From assembly GCA_946902985.2 (NCBI GenBank), contig OX336389.2:1012615441-1012679440 (forward strand): a stretch of DNA of 64,000 nucleotides. The letters run 5' to 3'. The position numbers and the translations under genes were made by a program. The notes under the pieces are model-generated. The model made no database searches. It was not told the DNA's origin and saw nothing but the letters and a program-made list of their open reading frames with translations. Positions within the stretch are counted from its first letter, which is position 1. Each line of letters begins with the position of its first letter. The stretch comes from Meconema thalassinum (taxonomy: Eukaryota > Arthropoda > Insecta > Orthoptera > Tettigoniidae). Shown here piece by piece: positions 31,947 to 44,709 of this stretch.

Positions 31947-33822
31947 CAAGCAGTAGTGTCCGGCTTTGCCCGGTGGATTTATTTGTTTTATGGATGATAA
32001 TTAATACTGCTACAGAACTGGCACATGATACTTAAACTAACAGATAATAAATATTTTTTAAATATAACTTTTTGTGGTGGTGTTGGTGGTGGTTGTAGTG
32101 GGGGTGATAAGTAGTACAGTATAATGGACGTAACATTTAGGTCATTTTCCCGTTATGATAATAATGAATAGGGAAACGGCTGTTTATTAACTACAGCACT
32201 GACACATGTACTTCACGAACAAATTTTAAAATAGGCTTAGAAAGATGAGTAAGTGAAATAAGACACTGCCTAGGGCCTATATCTCATTGGCTGTTAGAAA
32301 CGTAGAGAACAATAGTGTCGTATTTTGTCGCATAGTGCCGTAGGAAAATAATCAGAACGCATACTATGTTCATGATGATAACTGTTTTAAGGGGCCTAAG
32401 AAATCTTTTTGCACTAATTACTCCCCGTGACTGCAATTTATAAGCACCGCAAGATTTAACTATTTTCGCAATTCTGCACCAGAACACTGGTAGGGGCGAC
32501 GTGATGCAGCCCGAATTGCCCGTCAACAAAAGACGAATTAAATACTCTTACAGCTACACTACTACGGACATGAATTGTTCTAGGGCCTTAATACGTGGTT
32601 TTCAAGTTCAGTTTGTTTGTTATTCTAAATGTAGGGAATGGAGAGCGTTGTCCAAAATATCAAGTGGACAGTGTTACCAGCAGGGTTTCGAAGTGTAAGT
32701 AAAATTTGGTGCAATTAGGAGGAACGGTGTAGATTTGTGATAAAGGGCCTAAATGCAGGGAATGGAGTGGTCTGTCCGAAATTTAAAGTGGACAGTGTCA
32801 CCCGCAGGGTTCCATAGGGTAAGTATACAAAATGTGGTTCAGATAGGTGAAACGGTGTATATTTGTGCCATAGGGCCTAAATGCAGGGAATGGAGTGGTC
32901 TGTCCGAAATTTCATGCAGACAGTGTAACTCGCAGGGTTCCAAAGGGTAAGTATACAAATTTTGGTTCAGAACGTTGAAATGGTGTAGATTTGTGCCAAA
33001 GGACATAAATGCAGGGAATGGAGTGGTATGTCTGAAATTTCAAGCAGACAGTGTTACTCGTCGGGTTCCAAAGGGTAAGTATGTGAAATTTGGTTCAGAT
33101 CGGTGAAATGGTGTAAATTTGTGCCAAAGGGCCTAAATGCAGGGAATGGAGTGGTCTGTCCGAAATTTCATGCAGACAGTGTTACTCGCAGGGTTCCAAA
33201 GGGTAAGTATACAAATTTTGGTACAGATCGGTGAAACGGTGTAGATTTGTGTCGAAGGGCATACATGCAGGGAATGGAGTGGTCTGTCCGAAATTTCATG
33301 CAGACAGTGTTACTCGCAGGGTCCCAAAGGGTAAGTATACAAATTTTGGTTCAGATCGCCGAAAAGGTGTAGATTTGTGACAAAGGGCCTAAATGCAGGG
33401 AATGGACTGGTCTGTCATAAATGCCATGTAGACAGTGTTACTCGCAGGGTTCCAAAGGGAAAGTATACACATTTTGGTTCAGATTAGTGAGACGGTGTAG
33501 ATTTGTGCCAAAGGGCTATATGCAGGGAATGGACTGGTCTGTCATAAACTTCCTGTAGCCTAGACAGTGTTACTCGCAGGGTTCCAAAGGGTAAGTATAC
33601 AAATTTTGTTCAGATCGGCTAAACGGTGTAGATTTGGGCCAAACGGCCTAAATGCAGGGAATGGAGTGGTCTGTCCGAAATTTAACATAGCCTAAACTAT
33701 TCCTCTTTAACCTGGCTATCATATACAAAAATAATTTTTCGAATCCGACTGGTAGTTCCAGAGATTAGTGCGTTTAAACACACAAACACACAAACTCTTC
33801 AGCTTTATTATATTAGTATAGA
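31947..33822 (-). mobile_element. Non-autonomous Helitron, copy 1
   Basis: On the minus strand the element starts TCTATACTAATATAATAAAG and ends near CCGGGCAAAGCCGGAC then CTTG, with the insertion exactly between A and T of the copia sequence; copy A shows the empty site. TC at the 5' end, CTRR-like 3' end (here CTTG, mutated from CTAG as in copy 2), a GC-rich palindromic stretch just before the 3' end and insertion into AT without target duplication are Helitron features. The interior is 128-bp tandem repeats and has no Rep/helicase gene. Confidence 0.8.
32620..33690. repeat. 128-bp minisatellite inside the Helitron, nine copies
   Basis: The core AATGCAGGGAATGGAGTGG recurs with spacings 124, 128, 128, 128, 128, 128, 126 and 133 bp, starting near 32,633. 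Each unit also contains CAGGGTTCCAAAGGGTAAGT and GGTGTAGATTTGTG. The period is constant although single units differ at many bases. Confidence 0.95.
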
Positions 33823-35473
33823 TGACTTGAGTTCTTCCTCCATCGCCTTTTTCCATTGCATGCCATCCTTACCGTTAAGTGCTTCAGACACAGTGGTTGG
33901 TTCCACATAACCACCTCTTTCAGCAATCAGCAGAATACACCTCATAATCAGGGAATTGTTTTGGACGTCTCTCCCTTAAAGGGTACATCCTACCTGCATT
34001 TTCTGGTCACTCTCATAATTTTCATCATCATGAATTACAATAATGTCTTCATTAACCTGAGCAATACCTGGAACATCAATGATGTCACTAACCTGACCAG
34101 CAACTGGAACTTCAATGATTGGCAGGTTATTATCCTGTCCAATTCTGTTTTCATCATTATTTATAATGTCGTGCAAAGGACAATACATTACATCGCTCAT
34201 TTCAACATTTTTCTCAGCACACCTGGTGAATTTATCTTCTAAAAATTTAACACCGTGCTCCACAAAATATCTTTCTTTTCCCCATCATACCCAACAAACA
34301 CAAACATTTGCTCCTGGGTTCCAATTTGCCAGTACACACCTGTTTTGGAACGTGGGCATAAGCATCGGAACCGAATATTTTCATATTCTCATGACTTACA
34401 ACTTTACCAGTCCACAATTCCTCTGGTATGCCATTATCAACTTTATTATGAGGACTCCTGTTCAAAATATACACTGCTGTATTTGCTGCTTCTGCCTACA
34501 GTTTTTCAGAACATCCTGCTGTAAACAACATGCATCTAACCCTTTCCATAATAGTACGATTGTGACGTTCAGCTACGCCATTTTGTTCAGCTGAATACCT
34601 TACAGTTTTCTGTTGCACAATCCCTTTTTCCTTGAATTATTTGTTCAGGTCAGAATGGACAAATTCCTTACCAGTATCAGATCTAAGAACGTTTGGTGTC
34701 TTACCTTTCAGAGGTTCACAATATGCAACAAAATCCTTGACTTTCTACTTGGTTTCATATTTTTGTTTCAGAAAATAAACAATAATCTGCCTGGAAAAAT
34801 CGTCAATTATTGTCATCACGTATTTAACACAATTCCAGGTCTCGGGGAGTGGCCCACACAGATCAAACTGCACCAAGTACAAAAACCTTTCACTCCTCGT
34901 GTGACGTACCTGTGGAATTGACTGCCTTTGCTGCTTCCCGAGAACACATGGTTCACACAATTCCTTTGGTATTTCCTTAAATGTAACAACATCAGACATT
35001 TGACTTAAGACCTGTAACATCTGTTGTCCAACGTGACCCAATCGTTGATGCTACAAATTGTAATCAGACACTTCAGCAACAACTGCAGACATATCTTAGT
35101 TAACATTCAGATTTTATTGACCACTCAAAACTGAATCAGTAGCTAGCACGCTACCATTCACTGAGCAATTCTATGAATCCAAGATTTCACATCCATTTTC
35201 GTTGAACACGACAACTGCACCCGTTTTAATCATCTGACTTACCGACAGCAGGTTAACACTCACTACTGGAACATGCATCACGTCTGACAGATTATTAATA
35301 CTGACGCTTACATTCAGTGTAATGTCACCAACTCCTTGTACAAGCAACTTATTATTACCAATTACAATGTTTATTTCAGTATCATCATTGCATTTATAAT
35401 TTGACATAAGTTTAACATTAGGAGACATGCGGGCACTACAACCAGAATCAATGACGAAACAATTCTTTGGTAC
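33823..35473 (-). pseudogene. copia B protease, integrase and spacer
   Basis: The upstream end shows CFVIDSGCSARMSPNVKLM (protease, DSG) around 35,400-35,465. MGHVGQQMLQVLSQMSD and CEPCVLGKQQR follow (integrase zinc region), then FDLCGPLPETWN and IIDDFSRQIIVYFLKQ. The part equivalent to the copy A interruption is continuous here, which dates the LINE/Tc1 insertion in A as copy-specific. NRSPHNKVDNGIPEELWTG and the acidic spacer (34,263-33,976) follow. Stops separate these frames. Confidence 0.85.
35470..35473. repeat. Target site duplication GTAC, left
   Basis: GTAC precedes TGTGACC at the left end of the inserted sequence and is repeated after GGGCACA at 46,348-46,351. The copia A sequence (GTTC at this place) shows a single copy. 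Confidence 0.85.
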
Positions 35474-36942
35474 TGTGACCGATCCAGTCAGGGTCAATTT
35501 CCGGCCCTAGATCATTCGAGAAACGACGAGACCGGAAGGTCAGCATGACGTCATTACTCGACGTAGCGTGGTGTTAAGAATGAACAGCCGAGCTATGGGA
35601 CAAAGCCTGATGGGTTTTTCGTCGCATGAAACTTGGAATGATGATTCTATAAGGTTGTATACATATTTCCTTTCACAGCAAGGAATCTCAATTTTATATT
35701 GTATGCGCACGATGTATGGGAGCGTTATTCATTATTTTGCCATTTTCATCGAGGGATGACGGCGATTAGGAAGAAATGGCTATTACTATGGTTCATGAGG
35801 TTACCGCTAGAGCAGAGGATACTCCAGAATGTTCTGACCCCGCCCTTTTTCTCGAGAGGAGGCTACCACATTTCCGGAAAGGTCAGTCATATATCGTGAT
35901 CCGGACAAGGAAGTTAGTTGTGCAACGCGACTTGGATGAGCCAGTCATCCATCATGGCCGGATCGGTAAGCCACGTGAGTTGGAGTTCGCGTCGAGCACT
36001 TGATAGTTTTCATGTGCATCGTCAGTGCTCGTAGACGCGTGATGCAAGGAGTCTTTCGTGTAGTGTAATGCACGTGATCCAGGTCAGTTAACGGACATTA
36101 AAGCGTTGAAGGATTTAGTGGTGATAATGCACTGTGGGAATAGCCTGATCAACTTGTATGCGTTTGAACATTTGAACATTTGAGCGAAGGCGGAATGGAA
36201 ATCTGAATTACAATGACGACCAGTTATGTCATTTAAAGGTGAACAGCAGAGCACGGGCTGTGGAACATGGGTCGGTAAAATTTAAATGAACTGAGAACTG
36301 GGTGTTTTAGTGTGTGAATGTGAGTGTGTTCCGGTGTAGTGAAATAAAATGTGGACACACGGCAATGCGATCGGTATGGACGCAGACTCGAATATGTTGG
36401 GAATCTACACAGACATGAATACCCAAATCATGATGCACTAAGCACGTAACGGGGCTGCCATGGGATGAACGATCACGAGGGAAAGGACGCCTGGACAAGG
36501 AACGAGGTGCCGAGGGACACCGACGCCTCTGCAAATGGTGAAGGGGCGCAGTTTTGGAGAGCGGACACGGGCGTTGCCTGGAGATCAAGAGGTGCTGGGG
36601 GCGCACGCTTATACGGGAGTGCTGGGAGACGCCAGAAACCATGTCGAGGACGCCGGTTGAACAACGTTGACGGAGCGACCAGGAAAAACCGAAGCCTAGG
36701 ATTTGCAAGGGCCTGGATTCATCACGACGCCGGATCGAAAGTAAGATATTTCTTTCTCATTCCTGTTCATCGTGAAGAAGAGAACATCCACTTCAAATAG
36801 CCATGCCATAGGATGACTTGAGGTCGTGTAGTTTAACGCCATTCATTTTGTTTAACGTTAATTCCAGGTTAAATAAGACCATCATTTTCTTTTTCTTAAG
36901 GCTGTACAGATATTCTTTGTTTCGAGTCGTTTCTGACTTTTA

Positions 36943-36947
36943 CCAGT
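36943..36947. repeat. Target site duplication CCAGT, left
   Basis: CCAGT before TGAAACACTCCC, repeated after ...CGTTACA at 44,220-44,224. Confidence 0.85.
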
Positions 36948-37012
36948 TGAAACACTCCCACAACCCATTGAACCGGAAATCACACTACAAGACGCCACCA
37001 AAAGTTTTTTTA

Positions 37013-37063
<51 letters not shown>

Positions 37064-38624
37064 GACGAACTGTGGAAGGGAAGCGACTGGGCCATTTTCC
37101 ACCACAACCCGAGGTGTCTACCTTGAGAGCTGTCTACAGAATCCCAGACCCAGAAATGATACACACGATTCATATTTTAAAACAACACTTCTATTCATAA
37201 AACAAATTTTACAATAAATATACAATAAACAATTACATGCAGTGTAAATAAAAGAAAAGGTGTGGTACCTGACCTAGGATATAACTTACTTGCATTGGCT
37301 CCCAAAATATTTCTCTTAGGCCAAAATATTCATTCACATTAAATTATTATCAGTTGACTCGATAACATAAGAAAGGAGGCCTAACCAACAAAATTCCGCA
37401 TAAGCTTAATTATACAACTTTCAGTTAAAGTCGGAAAACAATCTTCAATAATATTTAATACCCGTCAATAAATAGGTAATGTCATAAGACACTAAATATA
37501 TTAAATCTTGGATAATTCCTTTCTTAACCTGAGCAAACTCGGAACAAGATCTCAATTCGTCAAACCCTTTTAAACATGGAGCCTCGATTTTCATTTGTCA
37601 TCTAACAGCTGACAATCATAACAAAGTTATCCAGAACACAATAACCGATTACCAAAAACAGAAGACGAACGCAATGCCAGCAAATACGAACCCCAACTCG
37701 AATAAAATAAAAGCTTTACATAATTTACACGGACCTCTATTAGGCAAACTAAACGTGGGTAAAGTGAAAGATTACATTTAAAATCCAGAAACGAATATTT
37801 TTAAAAGCTTTATCCACACAGCAAGATGAAAGCCTCCCAACTACGTGAGCCAATCACGGTGGTGACAATAAGTTTATAAATAACATGCACAGGGTAGATA
37901 CACATGCACCCCAGAAATATATAATAATCCACTTACTTCTCTTTGGAACATAATACCTTTTACCAAATCTTCACAACTCCATTTAACCACATTTGGCCTC
38001 TTACAGAAATCCACGACATATAGGCTTGCTTCCCTTAAAGTTGCCTCAATAACATATATAAACAATAATAAGGAGCAACTAATATTTTTCTTGTCGACAA
38101 GACCACTTAGGTATCCGTTTCAAACCGAAGCACAGACCATCACACACCCCATGAGTACACGAGAATCAACCTCATTTTTCTGCCACATTTTTACATGAAA
38201 AATAAATTAATTTAAAGAGAAACTATTCCATATCGATTCATATTTTGGTAGAGCCAGTTACGCCGAGCTTTACGAAGCAAGACATCCGATTGAGTAGCTA
38301 AAAGCTACTCAATATTCGTAGACTACATGATGTTATGTCTTTTCCAGATCATGTCCCAACACACAATAAATATTGCCTCGAAAAAATACTAACAGCCGTT
38401 ACTAAGGGAACCATCTTCACTTGGCAAGGAGCACCACCATTCTACATGCGGATAAGGTTACTGTTCTCACCACCAGGCGAAGACGACTCAGTTGTAACTT
38501 TCACCAAGGCGCTGCTGCACTCTAGCGTAGATAAAGAGCACTACCACATCTCAACTCCCAAGAATTTGCATGCAGCCGTCAAAAATCAAGTGTCCTACTG
38601 TCGAGGCGAGTTAGTATTGTTACA
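36948..38624 (-). repeat. 3' LTR of the gag-only element
   Basis: Plus-strand ends TGAAACACTCCC and TTGTTACA; minus strand TGTAACA...TTTCA. It contains a (CAA)n run at about 37,015-37,061 that is longer than in the other LTR and explains most of the length difference. Apparent open frames in it (poly-Gln and poly-Cys on opposite strands) come from this repeat. Confidence 0.9.
37015..37061. repeat. (CAA)n microsatellite
   Basis: About sixteen CAA units in the 3' LTR; the 5' LTR has only about four at the same position, so the array has expanded or contracted since insertion. Confidence 0.95.
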
Positions 38625-38640
38625 TACTCCCTCCCTTCAA
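38625..38640 (-). other. Polypurine tract of the gag-only element
   Basis: The minus strand reads TTGAAGGGAGGGAGTA immediately before the 3' LTR (TGTAACA...), the expected primer for plus-strand DNA synthesis. Confidence 0.8.
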
Positions 38641-40654
38641 CCTTGGCGCCGGTAAAGTACCAAGCCAACGTAATTGTCAAACTGAAAATGTACATGCACA
38701 AATAACAATCTTCAACAAATATCAACCTTCAATACCCAAATTCATCACTTCAAAACTGGTTTAGTTTTAGGCATGCATTAAATGAGAAGGTAGAAATAAA
38801 CACTTCTTCACAAGTTCGTTCAAAATCCACCACCACAAGTTTGATTACACACAGGTCGATGATAGTTCATGCAGAAGTCAGCGTAGCTAATGGTACATCC
38901 CTTTTCATGCCAAGAAAATTGCATCTTACATGTAACATGATACATCAGATAACTTGTACAGACAATAATACATCATAGTATACATAATTCATCATTTCTT
39001 CCGAGGATAAGTGCAGATTCGCTTTAGCTTCCAGATGACAGTTCCACCATCCTGGCCATAGATAGTCTTCACAGTACATCCGAAATCTTCTACGCAGACG
39101 TATCAACGATGATAGCAGCTGAAACCAAATTCGACTAGGCGAGTATCGTTTTCATGGAATAGTTTACACAAACGTTTGATATTAAACAAATAAACAAACA
39201 AAATCATTACATATATCAAAAATATGGCAGAAATTTTTCTAACGCAAAACCTATCTCAAAATATCCACACCCTTTACAAAATATTTAAGTTTACACATAT
39301 TTTAAATAAACAATAAAAGTGTTGATGAGTACTCAATGCAATATAAGAAAATGTAGAATTGACAAACCAAATTCATAACAATTGCAGTGAAGCAAGCAAA
39401 TCCCAGATGAAAAATGAGTTCTTTAGTATCCCCCCCCCCGAAAAAACTAATATTCCCAAATGAACGTTGGTATAAGTCCCCTATCACACATCTGTCTCAA
39501 CTCATTTAGTCTACAAGCAAGAAAAATGTACCCAAGAAAACCATTAACAGATTCGAAACCCAAGGAAAAAAGAAAGAAAACCAAGAAAGCAACAATAAAC
39601 GAAGTATCAACTGACCACACATGCAGACCTAAGAAAACCCCAACACATTCACACACACATCTTTGCATAACCTCTAAATTCACCAAAGAAAACAGTTACT
39701 ACCCACAAATATCCCCAAAATGTTCCACCTCAATATAAATAGGAGTTCGTTAAAACCGTGACACTTTACCACAAATATCCTTTAAATAAACAATTACCTT
39801 TAGGCTGTCTCGGATGAGAATTTCAACAAATTCACTTCAACGAAACAACGACCATTACCAAATTAACTTCATGGCACACACAACTCACCTGTAAGTACCT
39901 ACTTCCTCAGTTCAACAAGCAATAATAAGTGCACAAGGTCACTACTCGGAGAAACTATTTCGGAATGTTTAGTAAATACTTACCATTAAATACATATTCA
40001 GCTTATGCCACCTAATATTTGAGTCCCATACCTCCATATACGTTAGGATCTTAAGCTGAACAAGGATATTTTAACGACCCTATTTATATACTCGGCTACC
40101 ATTGAAAACATTTAAAATAAAACATAACTTTACCCATTAAAACAAGAAACAAGAACAAAATCCCTCCCCAAATTAAAGGACAAATTAGTGATTCACATTC
40201 ATACCAACACAATACACTAACGCACAATTATACTACCTTCCTCCAGAACCAGTATACAATTTTGAAGATTCAAATAAAGGTCACTTTACTACAAACACGC
40301 ACCAAAGCATCATGTAGGTCATACACGATCTTGAAAATTCAAAATTATTACTGTAACACAAAATGAAATTCCTCTCCGTACCAACAAAATGTCAAAAGCC
40401 ATTTAGAAAATTCTAACCTTTCGCCTACATACCAACTTGACGCAAAACAATGGGTCACTCTGGTTATACACAATGCAGAAGATTCCAAATAGAGACACTT
40501 ATACACAATACACACAAATCCATCCATCGTTCATCAAATATACAATTCATACAGAACATACATACATCATACATACATACATGTGTGTGGTTTCCAAAGA
40601 TCAAACACAATTTTGAAAATTCAATACAGTACGTACAAGATCACCACAACATCT
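38641..40654 (-). other. Internal non-coding 2 kb where pol would be expected
   Basis: Between the Gag stop and the polypurine tract there is A/T-rich DNA without any reading frame resembling protease, RT or integrase on either strand. It contains ACATACATAC-type simple stretches near 40,560 and a C9 run near 39,430. Confidence 0.7.
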
Positions 40655-42400
40655 TCAGGAATTATGATTCATTCTGGCATCACACCAACGTCTAAGGTGA
40701 TTATACGACCCACATAAGTCGCACCGCCTACCTTGATATGTATCACTCTCAGCATATCTCCTGTTGGAACGCCCCTGAAAATTATGGTATGGACCAGAAA
40801 CAGGAACAACATCTTGACATACCTCTCCCTGAAATAAAGCATTATTAAAACCCTGAACAGGTTGTCTTCCTCCAGACTGAACAGCACTCGTCCACTGAAA
40901 AACAGGCTGAGAACCAATTTGCCCAAAGGTACCCTGAATAGAAGAACATGGTAGCGATGAATTTGCCATGCGAACAGCATCTGCCTTTTTAAACTTCTCA
41001 GCAGTAAGAACAAGATCATAAAACTCCTTATAAGTCTTAGGCCTAGCACACATGGTTAAACACAATCTATAAATGGGGTTAATTCCTTCGACTAATGAGG
41101 CAACGATTTGCTCCTCCGACAACTGAACAGCAAATACTTTAGCATAATACCTAACATCCACAAAATAATCGTTCAGTGTTTCATCCATTCTCTGTCCTCT
41201 GAATAAATAGCTTCGATGAAGATCTGACAAGGTGTGCGGGGTAATAAAATAATGTAAAACTTCCATTTGAAAATTAATTAAAGAATTTCCAGCAGACATG
41301 TTATTAATTAAGATCTGTCTAAGCATACCCGAAGTGCAAGGAAACACCATTCTAAATATTTGACGTTCGGACAGTCCAAACACCACAGCACTGTCTTTTA
41401 ATTCTACAAATTTCCTAAGGAATTGCACTAATAAATCATTCTCCGTACCATTACAGATGTGAAAATTCTTTAAAATCAAGGCTATCGGATTGGGTAACGT
41501 AGCAAATCTAACATTGATATCTGACATGACATTTCCAGGGTCACACACTTGAGAAGAATCTCCTAAATTCAAATTATGCTTCATCAAATTATGCTCGACA
41601 ACATCAGTTACATTCATTAAACTTTCACTGGTTTGTACAGACTTCACACAACGAGAAATTCCAGAAGTTAGATTAATTGAGGCATTCGCACTATTTTCTC
41701 TCAATAAGGACCCAGATGACAAGCTGTATCCATTATTTAAATTAGCCTGGTCAATAATATTAGGCCTAGCTGAACAAGACATATTTCTCGAAGGCTGATT
41801 AGACGACCTATTCCGATGCTGCATAACAGCAGGATTACTAATTCGTAAATCATTTATTGACAACACAGATTCTACATCTTCAACCAAATTATTATCAACA
41901 TTCACTGCACACCGATTACCATTCTCAGAACCTCCACCGATTGATGACGCCAAAGATTCACTTTTATAATCACCGGTTACACCAGAAAACATACGTTCGT
42001 AAATAACAGCCAACCTATCACGCAAACTTGACAATTCATTAGCAAATGAAATACCGTCCTCAACTTTTGACCAGACATTAATCAAATCAGCCAATCTCAA
42101 TAACCAATGTAGAGCACGCCACCTAAATTTATTTCTCTAATATTCAGACGAATCGATAACACCATCCAACGAAGCACAATCACTCAACAAGTTTGAAACA
42201 GATGTAATGACACCAGACTTACCCTTTTCCCAATATTCGCTGTTAATAGGCGGGATATTTACAGGAGCATCACGTAAAGACCTCAAGACAGCCAAGTCAG
42301 CTTCCCTATTTCCCGGTGGAATCCTTCCACGAATCAAGATTTCAAACCCCAATTCATCTTTCCTCAGATAATATATGTTTGGAAGAACTCGTTTTTCCAT
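40655..42400 (-). pseudogene. gag: Retrotransposon Gag, near-intact, one in-frame TAG
   Basis: The frame starts at MEKRVLPNIYYLRKDEL (42,400) and runs in one frame to the stop at 40,655, giving 581 codons interrupted only by one TAG at about 42,137-42,139 (codon 88). The N-terminal block ELGFEILIRGRIPPG resembles the start of insect retrotransposon Gag proteins. A central Ser/Asn-rich stretch follows, then a capsid-like region (IALILKNFHICNG, LHYFITPHTLSDLHRSYLF, GQRMDETLNDYFVDVRYYA) of the Retrotrans_gag type, and a C-terminal zinc knuckle CDLCGSYNHLRRWC (CX2CX4HX4C). Intact capsid and nucleocapsid in an element with no pol suggests Gag may have been selected or that the element is young. 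The TAG may be a simple mutation. Confidence 0.8.
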
Positions 42401-42575
42401 TTCAAGGTGGGTTTGTATACATGAAACATAGAACACATAAAGATTAGTAACATTTACAGAATACAACTCTGATCATAATTTATTTTTGGTATACCACTTC
42501 TAGTTCCTAATTCTGAACAACTCTCAAAATAGACATAAATGTGTTAAACACGTAAAACCACGCTCTCGATACAAG

Positions 42576-44219
42576 TGATATACTCCCACAACCCATTGAA
42601 CCGGAAATCACATTACAAGACGCCACCAAAAGTTTTTTTAAAACAACAACAACAACACGACGAACTGTGGAAGGGAAGCGACTGGGCCATTTTCAACCAC
42701 AACCCGAGGTGTCTACCTTGAGAGCTGTCTACAGAATCCCAGACCCAGAAATGATACACTCGATTAATATTTTAAAACAACACTTCTATTCATAAAACAA
42801 ATTTTACAATAAATATACAATAAACAATTACATGCAGTGTAAATAAAATAAAAGGTGTGGTACCTGACCTAGGATATAACTTACTTGCATTGGCTCCCAA
42901 AATATTTCTCTTAGGCCAAAATATTCATTCACATTAAATTATTATCAGTTGACTCGATAACATAAGGAAGGAGGCCTAACCAACAAAATTCCGCATAAGC
43001 TTAATTATACAACTTTCAGTTAAAGTCGGAAAACAATCTTCAATAATATTTAATACCCGTCAATAAATAGGTAATGTCATAAGACACTAAATATATTAAA
43101 TCTTGGATAATTCCTTTCTTAACCTGAGCGAACTCGGAACTAGATCTCAATTCGTCAAACCTTTTTAAACATGGAGCCTCGATTTTTATTTGTCATCTAA
43201 CAGCTGACAATCATAACAAAGTTATCCAGAACACAACAACCGATTACCAAAAACAGAAGACGAACGCAATGCCAGCAAATACGAACCCCAACTCGAATAA
43301 AATAAAAGCTTCACATAATTTACACGGACCTCTATTAGGCAAACTAAACGTGGGTAAAGTGAAAGATTACATTTAAAAACCAGAAACGATTATTTTTAAA
43401 AGCTTTATCCACACAGCAAGATGAAAGCCTCCCAACTACGTGAGCCAATCACGGTGGTGACAATAAGTTTATAAATAACATGCACAGGGTAGATACACAT
43501 GCACCCCAGAAATATATAATAATCCACTTACTTCTCTTTGGAACATAATACCTTTTACCAAATCTTCACAACTCCATTTAACCACATTTGGCCTCTTACA
43601 GAAATCCACGACATATAGGTTTGCTTCCCTTAAAGTTGCCTCAACAACATATATAAACAATAATAAGGAGCAACTAATATTTTTCTTGTCGACAAGACCA
43701 CTTAGGTATCCGTTTCAAACCGAAGCACAGACCATCACACACCCCATGAGTACACGAGAATCAACCTCATTTTTCTGCCACATTTTTACATGAAAAATAA
43801 ATTAATTTAAAGAGAAACTATTCCATATCGATTCATATTTTGGTAGAGCCAGTTACGCCGAGCTTTACGAAGCAAGACATCCGATTGAGTAGCTAAAAGC
43901 TACTCAATATTCGTAGACTACATGATGTTATGTCTTTTCCAGATCATGTCCCAACACACAATAAATATTGCCTCGAAAAAATACTAACAGCCGTTACTAA
44001 GGGAACCATCTTCACTTGGCAAGGAGAACCACCATTCTACATGCGGATAAGGTTACTGTTCTCACCACCAGGCGAACACGACTCAGTTGTAACTTTCACC
44101 AAGGCGCTGCTGCACTCTAGCGTAGATAAAGAGCACTACCACATCTCAACTCCCAAGAATTTGCATGCAGCCGTCAAAAATCAAGTGTCCTACTGTCGAG
44201 GCGAGTTAGTATCGTTACA
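42576..44219 (-). repeat. 5' LTR of the gag-only element
   Basis: Direct copy of 36,948-38,624 with few substitutions and a shorter CAA run. The plus-strand left end reads TGATATACTCCC. The duplication CCAGT follows at 44,220-44,224. Confidence 0.9.
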
Positions 44220-44266
44220 CCAGTAATGGCATCTATGTCAAGAGCAGGATATATATTGTCTATGAA

Positions 44267-44268
<2 letters not shown>

Positions 44269-44338
<70 letters not shown>

Positions 44339-44668
44339 AAATGAAAATCCACAGCCTGCTTCCAGTCTCCGACCGGGTCAGGAATGGAATGAATGAAGCC
44401 CCTGCCTAGCGGCGAGGATATGAACTGTGCCGGCTGCCGAGGCCTGACGCACTCCTCTGGGGAAATGATTAAATGAATGACAGATGAAATGAAATGATAG
44501 TGGAGAGTGTTGCTGGAATGAAATTTTGACAGGGAAAACCGGAGTGCCCGGAGAAAAACCTGTCTGCCTCCGTTTTGTCCAGCACAGATCTCACATGGAG
44601 TGACCGGGATTTGAACCACGGACCCAGCGGTGAGAGGCCGGCGTGCTGCCGCCTAAGCCACGGAGGCT

Positions 44669-44670
<2 letters not shown>
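44269..44670 (-). mobile_element. tRNA-derived SINE with (ATT)n tail
   Basis: On the minus strand the head reads GCCTCCGTGGCTTAGGCGG (A-box-like) and GTCCGTGGTTCAAATCCCGG (B box GGTTCAAATCC), followed by a body containing GAGATCTGTGCTGGACAAAA and TTTTTCTCCGGGCACTCCGG. The tail is a long ATT run (44,269-44,336 as AAT on plus). Another AAT run flanks the head (44,671-44,711). Pol III boxes plus a simple-repeat tail define a SINE; related sequences are common in insects. Confidence 0.85.

Positions 44671-44709
<39 letters not shown>

Larger units (their letters stand above)
36948..44219 (-). mobile_element. Gag-only LTR retrotransposon with 1.65 kb LTRs
   Basis: Two direct repeats of 1677 and 1644 bp that differ at only scattered bases and in a CAA run flank 3.95 kb of internal DNA. 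A perfect 5-bp duplication CCAGT borders the element. On the minus strand: 5' LTR (42,576-44,219), short leader, a Gag frame (42,400-40,655), 2 kb of non-coding DNA, a polypurine tract (38,625-38,640) and the 3' LTR. No protease, RT, RNase H or integrase is present, so retrotransposition would need enzymes from a relative. The near-identity of the LTRs shows a fairly recent insertion, the youngest clear event in this stack. Confidence 0.85.

Noticed and set aside
32620..33690. CRISPR-like or regulatory array
   Set aside because: Units are 128 bp without spacers, diverged, eukaryotic and inside a Helitron; this is a minisatellite.
33856..34921. Plus-strand open frames of 75-159 codons
   Set aside because: They are antisense to copia B integrase and spacer.
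36818..37173. Open frames with long poly-Gln (plus) and poly-Cys (minus)
   Set aside because: Both come from a (CAA)n microsatellite inside a retrotransposon LTR; the other LTR has a shorter run.
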